Below are positions 21,392 to 28,496 of a DNA stretch of 42,653 bases, piece after piece (within the stretch, counting starts at the first letter, position 1; each line of letters opens with the position of its first letter). The position numbers and the translations under genes were made by a program. The DNA is taken from positions 1 through 42,653 of the forward strand of contig JAKTTS010000075.1 in assembly GCA_030560485.1 (NCBI GenBank), given 5' to 3'. The stretch is from Ascoidea tarda (nom. inval.). Lineage: Eukaryota; Ascomycota; Saccharomycetes; Ascoideales; Ascoideaceae. The notes under the pieces are model-generated. The model saw only the letters and a program-made list of their open reading frames with translations. It did no database searches and had not been told where the DNA came from.

Positions 21392-21582
21392 AACAAGACG
21401 CAGAGGAATGGGGGCAGATAAGCAGGAGGATTTGGTGCTGCTGGGGCTATTGGAGTGGATATAAGTGCACCATTATCATGTCTGGTGAAGAATATATTGT
21501 TATATCTCTCGTTATGTCTTTATTGGGACTAAATTGGACCCACACAGCTGGAGCAAATCGTAATTAGGGTTTGCAATTGGAG

Positions 21583-21602
21583 GCATGCATGCTTATGCAT
21601 GC
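21583..21602. repeat. Spaced palindrome GCATGCAT / ATGCATGC
   Basis: Two inverted 8-bp arms, each itself nearly self-complementary, are separated by GCTT. It lies about 190 bp upstream of the zinc-cluster factor ATG, so it may be a dimeric transcription-factor site. I know of no established yeast regulator for this exact pattern. Confidence 0.6.
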
Positions 21603-21701
21603 ATGAAATATATTGATAGATTTGTGATTGTGATTGTGATTTTTGTTTGGCTATTTTTACATAGTCTATAAACTTGGTATACATTGATACAGATGTTATA
21701 T

Positions 21702-21725
21702 CGATATCATAGAGTTATGATATCG
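21702..21725. terminator. Perfect 10-bp stem-loop beyond the BAT2 stop
   Basis: CGATATCATA (21702-21711) and TATGATATCG (21716-21725) are exact inverted copies around a 4-base loop. It begins about 25 bp after the BAT2 stop codon on the minus strand and is followed by TATA-rich sequence, so it probably lies in the 3' UTR and may aid 3'-end formation. Yeast polymerase II does not require hairpins for termination, so the role is inferred from position. Confidence 0.4.
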
Positions 21726-21748
21726 GTATAATATCGGTATTATCTTAA

Positions 21749-22861
21749 TTAGGCAATAACGTGAGACCATGGATGTTCATCTATACCGTATTGAATATCC
21801 ATAATCCATTGTTGAACAGTTTTGGTCAATTGGCCGTATTCTTTACCTTCTAACAAGGGAACGTCGATATCAGAGCCTTTCCAGCCGATCTTCTTAATTG
21901 GAGAGACAACAGCTGCAGTTCCTGAACCAAAGGCTTCGACCAATTGGCTCTTTTCAGCTTTTTCGGCCACTTCATTGATGGAGTAGTATCTTTCATTGAC
22001 CTCCCATTCGTCGGGATTCAATCTCTCTCTTGCCAATTTCAAGACCGAGTCTCTTGTTACACCTTCAAGAATAGTGCCATCTAAAGGAGCAGTGACCAAT
22101 TCATTTTTGTTGTTTTGAGGGTTTTTAAAGACAAAGAAAACGTTCATTGAGCCGACTTCGGTCACATTATTGTTTGGACCAAACAACCATAGATTTTGTT
22201 GGTACCCTCTTTTTTCAGCTTCTAATTGGGGCAATATGCATGGAGCGTAATTTGCACCTAATTTTTTGTCACCAACACCACCAGGCCAGGCTCTGGTAGC
22301 ATAGTCAGTGGCTTCTAAGGAAACAGCTTTGAAACCTGTGGCGTAGTAAGGACCAACAGGCGACAAGATAACATACAATAAGGCTCTATCAGGGTGGTGA
22401 ACACCAACACCGGCAGTGGTGCCAATTAAAGTTGGTCTGATGTACAAGGAGAAACCTTGACCTTCGGGAATAAATCTTTCATCGATTTTGATCAATTTGC
22501 CGATCAATTCAGTTAAAGCAGCACCATCAAATTTGGGTAAACAGATTCTTTCAGCGGATTTGTTCATTCTGATCATGTTCATGTCGGGTCTGAAGATTCT
22601 GATGTTACCCTTGGCGTGCTTGTAGGCCTTCATACCATCAAACAACGCAAAGGCGTAATGAAAAACACAGCATGAAGGATCCAAGACCAATGTGCCGTAA
22701 GGTTTGATTTCTGGTGCAGCCCAGCCTTCAGCTTCGGTCCATTCGATGGACAACATGTGGTCAGTAAAGGATCGACCAAAGACCAATTTGTCATTGTCCA
22801 AAAGTTTGGATTTCTTTTCAGACAAAGTAACCTTCAATTTGGAAGCATCTAATTCAGCCAT
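21749..22861 (-). CDS. BAT2: Branched-chain amino acid aminotransferase, cytosolic form
   Basis: 370 residues, matching the S. cerevisiae cytosolic enzyme Bat2 (376 aa). The N-terminus starts MAELDASKLK and lacks a mitochondrial presequence. Class IV aminotransferase features are clear: FALFDGMKAY, the RPDMNMIRMN stretch, the PLP lysine in GVGDKKLGANYAP (K200), and EVGSMNVFFVF. It catalyses the reversible transfer of the amino group between leucine, isoleucine or valine and 2-oxoglutarate, the last step of their synthesis and the first of the Ehrlich pathway to fusel alcohols. The coding region uses a narrow, biased codon set typical of high expression. The promoter has a TGAGTCA Gcn4-type site about 180 bp upstream and a TATATAAG box about 120 bp upstream. 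Confidence 0.95.
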   Translation of the reverse strand: MAELDASKLKVTLSEKKSKLLDNDKLVFGRSFTDHMLSIEWTEAEGWAAPEIKPYGTLVLDPSCCVFHYAFALFDGMKAYKHAKGNIRIFRPDMNMIRMNKSAERICLPKFDGAALTELIGKLIKIDERFIPEGQGFSLYIRPTLIGTTAGVGVHHPDRALLYVILSPVGPYYATGFKAVSLEATDYATRAWPGGVGDKKLGANYAPCILPQLEAEKRGYQQNLWLFGPNNNVTEVGSMNVFFVFKNPQNNKNELVTAPLDGTILEGVTRDSVLKLARERLNPDEWEVNERYYSINEVAEKAEKSQLVEAFGSGTAAVVSPIKKIGWKGSDIDVPLLEGKEYGQLTKTVQQWIMDIQYGIDEHPWSHVIA

Positions 22862-22980
22862 TGTCAGTTATTTGGGGAGTGGATTGAGGGAATAACACGC
22901 TTAGTAATAAGTTGTCAGTGAGGCTAGGAACAAGGAATTAAGCGAGAGAAGCACAGAAAAATCGGCAAGGAGAATGTCTT

Positions 22981-22988
22981 CTTATATA
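22981..22988 (-). promoter_or_regulatory. TATA box of BAT2
   Basis: On the minus strand the sequence reads TATATAAG, 120 bp upstream of the BAT2 ATG at 22861. Confidence 0.5.
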
Positions 22989-23038
22989 GCACAGCAATTG
23001 GAGAATATGGCAGCGATAATAGAGAAGGATAACAGCAG

Positions 23039-23045
23039 TGAGTCA
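23039..23045. promoter_or_regulatory. Gcn4-type site TGAGTCA upstream of BAT2
   Basis: TGAGTCA matches the Gcn4 consensus TGASTCA exactly. It lies about 180 bp upstream of the BAT2 ATG and 57 bp upstream of the TATA box, the expected arrangement for general amino-acid control. Confidence 0.65.
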
Positions 23046-23185
23046 CAGAGTGGTCAAAACAACGCTGGAAAACAATCGCAGAGTCCTCCGGAATGAAAAG
23101 TGGAAAACCTCACACCTTTCTTTTCACATTGGCCGTTGCCGCAGTGGCCGCTTTGGGCGATTTCTGGGCCGTCGATAGCCATCTA

Positions 23186-23191
23186 CACGTG
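23186..23191. promoter_or_regulatory. CACGTG E-box upstream of TMS1
   Basis: CACGTGA lies 111 bp upstream of the TMS1 ATG, in a locally GC-rich stretch (23130-23220) of the 440-bp BAT2/TMS1 divergent promoter. Confidence 0.45.
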
Positions 23192-23301
23192 ACTTGTCAG
23201 CGGAGCAAAAGGGGAGCGGGATGAGGTTTGATCGCGTCTGGGGTATTTGGGAGAGAGAAAGAGATAGCGTCTCAAGACAAGTATTTGCTTCAGCGTTGAC
23301 C

Positions 23302-24744
23302 ATGGGTGCTGTTGTGTCGATTCCCTTGATTCCTGTGCAGATGGCAGGCAGCTGGATAGCCTCCTGCTGTGGTGCTGCTGTCTTCTCAGCTTGCTGCGGT
23401 GGCTGCTGCTCGCTCAAACCCTTCAAGTCTAGCATCATAACCAGAATCACCTACGCCGTTATCCTTCTTCTAAACTGCACTCTATCGTGGATGATGCTTT
23501 CCAAGTGGATAGTCAAACACCTAGAGAAGATCACCTTGGGTCTAGTCAAGTTTGAAAGCTCCTCCAGTTTTTTCCACGTCCACAGAATAAATTTTGCCTT
23601 AGGCTTGCTCCATTTCATACTCGCCTTGCTAGTGGTAAATGTCAAATCAACTTCAAATCCCAGATCTATAATCCAAAATGGCATCTGGCCAATCAAACTA
23701 GTTGCTTGGTGGGTGTTCATAATAGTTTCGTTTTTAATCCCCAACAGTTTCTTTGAGTTTTATGGAAACTACGTTTCAATAATCGGTTCCTCCATCTTCA
23801 ATCTAATTGGCTTGATTCTACTAGTGGACTTTGCCCATGAGTGGACAGAAGTCTGTATTGAACATGTAGAAAATGACGAAGACTCGAGGTCTGTTGACCT
23901 TTGGAAATACATCCTCGTTGGCGGAACATTGCTAATGTACATTTCCACCATCGTTTTAACAATCTTGATGTTCATCTTCTTCACTGACAAAGGCTGCTCG
24001 ATGAACCAAACTGCAATTTCTTTGAACTTGGTTCTAGCATTTGTTGTCTCCTTCATCTCCGTTAATCCAACCATACAAGAACACAATCCAAACTCTGGCT
24101 TAGGTCAAGCTGGAATGGTTTGCATCTATTGCACGTATCTAGTGCTTTCAGCCTGTTCTTCAGAGCCTGACGATATGCTATGTAACCCACTTATCAGATC
24201 TCGTGGCACAAGAACCATGAGCATTGTTATTGGTGCTTTGTTCACGTTTGTTGCAATTGCCTACACTACAACCAGAGCTGCTGCCAACTCTGTCTTTTCC
24301 CACAGCAATTCCAACCACTATTCTCATGAACTATACGATCCAATCATATCCACCGAACCCACATCAAGAAACCAAACCAGAATCGAAGCCATAAGACAAG
24401 CTGTCGCTGAGGGCTCGTTACCTGAAAGTGCACTAGATGATCCATCTTGGCTAATCAACACTGACGACGATGACGACAGTGATCGCTACCACGATGAAGA
24501 AAAATCCTCAACTAAATACAATTATACCATTTTTCATATAATTTTCCTACTAGCGACCCAATGGATCGCAACCTTGCTAACTATGAACGTCCAGCAAGAT
24601 GATCTAGGTGATTTTGTGCCCGTTGGAAGAACTTATTTCTATTCAATGGTCAAAATATCCTGCGCTTTGATCTCTTACATTTTATACACCTGGAGTTTAA
24701 TTGCTCCTGTTTTGATGCCTGATAGATTTGGCGTTTCAATTTAG
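23302..24744 (+). CDS. TMS1: Serinc-family membrane protein Tms1
   Basis: 480 residues from the ATG giving MGAVVSIP, the family start; the frame is open 36 codons further upstream but that stretch does not resemble the family. There are about ten hydrophobic segments. After a Cys/Gly-rich segment (CCGAAVFSACCGGCC) comes the signature VSFISVNPTIQEHNPNSG followed by GMVCIYCTYLVLSACSSEPDD. An acidic cytosolic loop rich in Asp and Ser lies near residues 390-415. Serinc proteins are multi-pass proteins of vacuole or Golgi membranes; a role in serine incorporation into lipids was proposed but is disputed, and lipid scrambling is the newer view. It is divergent from BAT2. Confidence 0.93.
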   Translation: MGAVVSIPLIPVQMAGSWIASCCGAAVFSACCGGCCSLKPFKSSIITRITYAVILLLNCTLSWMMLSKWIVKHLEKITLGLVKFESSSSFFHVHRINFALGLLHFILALLVVNVKSTSNPRSIIQNGIWPIKLVAWWVFIIVSFLIPNSFFEFYGNYVSIIGSSIFNLIGLILLVDFAHEWTEVCIEHVENDEDSRSVDLWKYILVGGTLLMYISTIVLTILMFIFFTDKGCSMNQTAISLNLVLAFVVSFISVNPTIQEHNPNSGLGQAGMVCIYCTYLVLSACSSEPDDMLCNPLIRSRGTRTMSIVIGALFTFVAIAYTTTRAAANSVFSHSNSNHYSHELYDPIISTEPTSRNQTRIEAIRQAVAEGSLPESALDDPSWLINTDDDDDSDRYHDEEKSSTKYNYTIFHIIFLLATQWIATLLTMNVQQDDLGDFVPVGRTYFYSMVKISCALISYILYTWSLIAPVLMPDRFGVSI

Positions 24745-24854
24745 ATTGAAAAAAACAAAAAAAAACAAGAAATAACACAGTCATCATAATAGCCATGCAG
24801 AAATCTAATCTCAATAACTGCAAATTTTATGTTACCTTTATTTTAATTTTAATT

Positions 24855-25058
24855 TTAATTTCTATTTTCATTTAATCTTGCTTGCCCTTTTATAGTATCT
24901 TTGTTTTGTTTTATTGCTCTTCTAATCACATTAATCTTACCTTTTTGCCTTGCTACACGTTTGTTTAGTACTCTGCGTTGCTTTATGCTTTTTGGAAGCA
25001 TCGATAGAGCAACTTTGAGTGCTTCCACAAACAGCGAAGGCCAACTAATGCCATTCAT
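24855..25058 (-). CDS. Possible small basic protein, 67 residues
   Basis: An ATG at 25058 starts a 67-codon frame. The N-terminal ~20 residues are partly hydrophobic (WPSLFVEALKVALSMLP). The rest is strongly basic and polar (rich in Lys, Arg, Asn and Gln), as in nucleic-acid-binding or ribosome-associated tails. I do not recognise it. It is convergent with TMS1 (about 110 bp apart) and divergent from the velvet gene. The surrounding DNA is AT-rich with many stops, so a frame of this length is somewhat unexpected but could be chance. Conservation in relatives would decide. Confidence 0.3.
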   Translation of the reverse strand: MNGISWPSLFVEALKVALSMLPKSIKQRRVLNKRVARQKGKINVIRRAIKQNKDTIKGQARLNENRN

Positions 25059-25465
25059 ACCCAACACTTAATAATATCTGAATAGTTTAGCTTCTCATGT
25101 TAAAATTTATAAACTTAATATGTGCCAATCTGCTCTATTCTATTTTGTTTTCATTTTACACTGGTCGAATTTGTCTCAAAGTTCAAGGTTTAAAATTCGT
25201 TTGACCAATTTCGAACGATGTTTCATTTCAAGTTTAAGGCTGGTTACTTCTTTTTTTTTGTTTTTGTTATTGTAATTCAAATTTTGTAATTGGTAATTTT
25301 GTAATTTTGTAATTTAGTTTTAGTTTTAGTTTTGTTAGTTCTTTGGATATAAAAGCAATTTTCTTTCTTTTTTAATGAATGTCTTCTTCCTTTTTTTTTC
25401 CACTTCTTTTATCGCATGGTTTGTTAAGGAAATTCAATAAATTTTAATTATCCCAAATATTCAAC
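25059..25465. other. Velvet-gene promoter with simple tandem repeats
   Basis: About 400 bp of AT-rich DNA. Between roughly 25271 and 25340 it contains overlapping short tandem units: TTTTGTAA-like copies, then TTTTAG repeated three times. A TATA box follows. No other gene is visible apart from the doubtful small frame listed separately. Confidence 0.5.
25348..25355 (+). promoter_or_regulatory. TATA box of the velvet gene
   Basis: TATAAAAG lies 118 bp upstream of the ATG at 25466, a strong match at a normal distance. Confidence 0.5.
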
Positions 25466-26447
25466 ATGTCAATGTTTGCAGATGGTGAGTTTGTTTACCC
25501 ATTTTTTCATTTACTCTTTTCGTTATTAACTTGTCTTTTTTTATTTTTATTTTTATTTTTTTTTACAAAAGAATACAACTAACAGTATATCAGATCCTTA
25601 TGACTACGAACTAGAGATTCGTCAACATCCCATAAGAGCACGAATGTGTGGTCTTGGTGATAAAGATAGAAGACAGATCTCTCCTCCAGTGTGTGTCAAA
25701 TTGAACATTTACTACAAAGGCACCAAAAACCACATTGCAATTGATGAGTTGACCAACAGAAGCTTCTTCTTGGTTTCCCAGCTATGGTCAGCAGATATGA
25801 AGACTGATCTCAGCACTGTGATCAGTGACACACCTCCAATAAAGACTCCAAGTATTAATACCACATCCACATCCACATCCACATCCACATCCACATCCAC
25901 ATCCACATCCACATCTACGTCTACATCTACGTCTACTTCCACTCCCACCTCTTCTAATTTGAATGTTATTTTGGAATCCAATACTAATACTAATACTAAT
26001 CCAAAATTCAACTTTATTTCAAACAAAAATAAAAATCCTATATCAGAAATGAAATACAACAAGAAAACTCACCAGCTAGAGGTCGACAAGGACTGTTTAA
26101 ACAGAGTTCCCCCTACTGAAATGTCAATTCCAGTCAAAAATCTAATTGGGAACTTGACCTCAGTGCTAACTGTCTTGAAAGACGACAGAGGTGAAACAGG
26201 CTTTTGGTTTGTTCTATCGGATTTGTCTGTGAGAGTCGAGGGCGTGTTTCGCTTGAAGTGCTCGTTGTTCAATCCCATGAGATTCGTCATCAACAACAAC
26301 AGCGACTGCATAACCAGCGTCTTCTCCAACGAGTTCAAGGTCTACAGTGCAAAGAAGTTCCCAGGTGTGTTGGAAAGCACTCCTCTCAGTCGAGCCTTTG
26401 CTGGCCAGTCGGTTCAAATCCACATCAGAAAAGATCAAAAGTCGTAG
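25466..26447 (+). CDS. Velvet-domain developmental regulator (VelB-like), one intron
   Basis: Exon 1 is 25466-25484 and exon 2 is 25594-26447, giving 290 residues. The mature N-terminus reads MSMFADDPYDYELEIRQHP, running into IRARMCGLGDKDRR and ISPPVCVKL, the opening strands of a velvet domain. SFFLVSQLWSADMKTDLS follows. The second half (about residue 178 on) has LIGNLTS, FWFVLSDLSVRVEG and FRLKCSLFN. It then has VYSAKKFPGVLESTPLSRAFA and ends in an IRK-type basic tail, the classic velvet C-terminus. Between the halves lies an insert of ~90 residues with a Ser-Thr repeat. Aspergillus VelB also has a long insert inside its velvet domain, so VelB is the best guess. Velvet proteins are NF-kB-like DNA-binding dimers controlling sporulation, sexual development and secondary metabolism. 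The family is, to my knowledge, lacking in S. cerevisiae and C. albicans. It lies tail to tail with DMC1. Confidence 0.88.
25485..25593 (+). other. Intron of the velvet gene (109 nt)
   Basis: Donor GTGAGT at 25485-25490, branch sequence CTAAC at 25579-25583 after a long T-rich tract, acceptor CAG at 25591-25593. Removing it restores the frame (phase 1) and joins MSMFAD to DPYDYELEIRQ. Earlier AGs at 25570-25571 (before the branch) and 25584-25585 (too close to it) do not restore the frame. Confidence 0.8.
25862..25935. repeat. ACATCC hexanucleotide microsatellite within the velvet coding region
   Basis: About twelve copies of ACATCC or close variants (ACATCT, ACGTCT) encode an alternating Thr-Ser run inside the velvet-domain insert. 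The hexamer keeps the frame when copy number changes, so length differences between strains are expected. The copies are nearly perfect in the first half and degenerate in the second. Confidence 0.85.
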
Positions 26448-26932
26448 AAGTGGTTGAAACCAGTGGCGGCTCCTTTAGTTATACCCTTTTTTTTATATTT
26501 GCTCAATCCATTTGCCTGTTTTGAGAGAGTTTGCATCACAAAGTGGACATTTGAGGTAGTGTGTAATGTTTAAGTTCTGCAGCCGTATTTAGTTTTGTAA
26601 GAATTTGCCCAAGCTCAAAGTAATGGAAAATTGCCCAATGCAACGCCATTTGCTGAATTTGGGAGATGATCTCAGATTTGTCGATAATTTGAAAAGTTTC
26701 AGAGTTTCAAAGTTTCAGAATTTCAAAATTTCAAAGTTTTCAAAGTTCTCGTTTCCAATATTCAACAAGCTGTGCATTGAAGTTTCTATAAATAAAAAAG
26801 CATCATCGATCCAAAATTATATAATAATTTAACAATACTTTAATAATAACAAATTCCTCAAAAAAAAATTAAATGAATTTCCAATTATCAGTTTGCAGTT
26901 TTTAGAATTTCTAAAACTTTTCAAGATACCTA
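26448..26932. other. Convergent 3' region of the velvet gene and DMC1
   Basis: 485 bp without a recognised gene. Around 26695-26750 there are about six imperfect copies of an AGTTTCAA-like unit in tandem. The rest is AT-rich with poly-A and T runs suited to 3'-end processing. Confidence 0.5.
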
Positions 26933-28074
26933 TCAGGAATCAGAGTCAGTAATTCCGCCTTCTCCGATAATATAAACGCATTCTCTCTCTGGCATATCAG
27001 GACTGTCTTGTAGCTTTGCAACACGTTCGTCTCCTCTGCCTTTGCGCAAAAGAATTCTTGTTGCCGAAGCATGAGCCAAAACATGTCCTCCAATTGGCTT
27101 TCTTCCATCAGCAGAAGCAAAAAGAGCATTGGCGCCAGGATCACTTTGCACCTGGTTCGTCATGAATACAGCAATGTTAAAGTCTTCAGCAATTCGATTC
27201 AACCTCGACAAGTGTTGGTTCAACTTTTGCTGGCGCTCACCTAGCTCGCCTCGACCACTGTAGTCTACCCTGAAGTTGGCCATTATCGAATCAACAACAA
27301 TCAACTTGAAGCTACCATCAATCAATTGAGCACAAAGCTGTTCAAGTAACTCCTGTTGATGCTCACTGTTAAGAGCTCTTGCATACGATATATTTTCCAA
27401 CGCGATTTCAGGATCAACGTCAAATCTGGCAGCTATGGATCGAATTCTATCTGGTCGAAACGTGCCTTCCGTATCGATATACGCCACTTTACCTTCGGCT
27501 CCACCCATTGACTTTGGTAGCTGAGTTGTCACACATAAAGTATGACATAGTTGGGTTTTACCACATCGAAACTCGCCAAACACTTCCGAGATGCTCATGG
27601 TTTTAACGCCCCCTCCAAGAATCGCATCAAAAGCACTTGATCCAGTTGAAATTGAGTAAACGTTTTCACGTAGTTGAGCTTGTAATGACGCAGGAATAAA
27701 ACCTGCTTGGAGTAATTTCGACGCAGCGTCTTTGATTTTTTCAACTTTAACCTCACTTAAACCTTTGATTTTGAGTAAATTTCTCCTTGTGGTGGATAAA
27801 ACAGTCTAAACGTGGGTCCACAAATGTGGCGTGGATTAAAATTGGTTAGTTTATCGTGTTTAAACAAAATTCAGGGGATCAGCTCCATCAAACTTCAAAT
27901 AAATTCAAATCAATCCAAACACTTAAAACACTTAAAAAGTAATCATACTGAAACGCTACAAACACCACCAGCTCTGAGTTTCTGAATATCCCCAGCATTG
28001 ATTCCATGGTTTTGCAATTCGTCAATAGGAATGATCAAATTGAGAGAGCTTCCGTCGCTTTCTGAGATTGTCAT
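26933..28074 (-). CDS. DMC1: Meiosis-specific recombinase Dmc1, one intron
   Basis: Exon 1 is 28074-27949 (42 codons) and exon 2 is 27805-26933, together 332 residues against 334 in S. cerevisiae. Exon 1 has [17 protein letters not shown]. Exon 2 begins [21 protein letters not shown], the helix-hairpin-helix DNA-binding part, then [14 protein letters not shown]. Walker A is GEFRCGKTQ (~118-126) and Walker B is LIVVDS (~210-215). It has the hallmark [20 protein letters not shown] and [15 protein letters not shown], including loop L2, and ends in [13 protein letters not shown]. The Dmc1 motifs, not those of Rad51, are followed throughout. It forms filaments on single-stranded DNA and drives interhomologue strand exchange in meiosis. 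Its presence implies a sexual cycle. Confidence 0.96.
27806..27948 (-). other. DMC1 intron (143 nt)
   Basis: On the minus strand: donor GTATGA (27948-27943), branch ACTAAC (27850-27845), acceptor TTTAG ending at 27806. Splicing joins VCSVS to TVLSTTRR in phase 0, matching S. cerevisiae [16 protein letters not shown]1 of S. cerevisiae also has an intron near its 5' end. Confidence 0.9.
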
Positions 28075-28496
28075 TGTTGGTGTTGGCGCTAGAGTTTTAA
28101 TGGTAAGAAACTAAAGTTGAAGATAAAGAGAAATAAGTAAGAATAGAAAAGGAAAGAAAAAAAACGAGAAACTCAGGCCCATTTATACAATTCAGAAGAA
28201 AAAAAGAGCCTACAACATTGGTCTTGTTGTGTCTGAAAAGGGTCTTTTCAGTTAAGCGCTGAACAGAAGTTTTTATTCAAGAAAAACGTATAAAGAGAGC
28301 TTGAAAGAGAGCTTGAAAGAGAACTTGAGAAGCTAAAGAGAACAAAGTGGGTGAAGAATTATCGCAGGAGCCCATAAAACCATAGTCGTTACAACAAATC
28401 GTAAAAGAAAGCAAAAACCAACAAAGAGTAAAAATAAAAAAAAGGTAAATGAAAATAGTAATAAAAAAATCAGGTTCAATTCGAAAAGGTTTGGGA
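28075..28496. other. DMC1 upstream region with a 12-bp triplicated repeat
   Basis: 422 bp between the DMC1 ATG and the stop of the wall-protein gene. GAGAGCTTGAAA occurs three times in tandem at 28295-28330, the third copy imperfect, about 220 bp upstream of DMC1. I see no TAGCCGCCGA (URS1) meiotic element. The rest is purine-rich and AT-rich on the plus strand. Confidence 0.55.

Larger units (their letters stand above)
21392..21748. other. Intergenic region: promoter of the zinc-cluster factor and 3' end of BAT2
   Basis: 357 bp holding two separate structures: a spaced palindrome of GCATGCAT at 21583-21602, in the promoter half, and a perfect 10-bp stem-loop at 21702-21725 just beyond the BAT2 stop. 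Both are listed separately. No gene is seen. Confidence 0.55.

Noticed and set aside
23194-23301. 36-codon extension of TMS1
   Set aside because: Serinc proteins start with MGA-type sequence, present at 23302. The extension has no family similarity.
25712-26062. Minus-strand frame with Val-Asp repeats
   Set aside because: It is the reverse reading of the velvet-gene hexanucleotide repeat.
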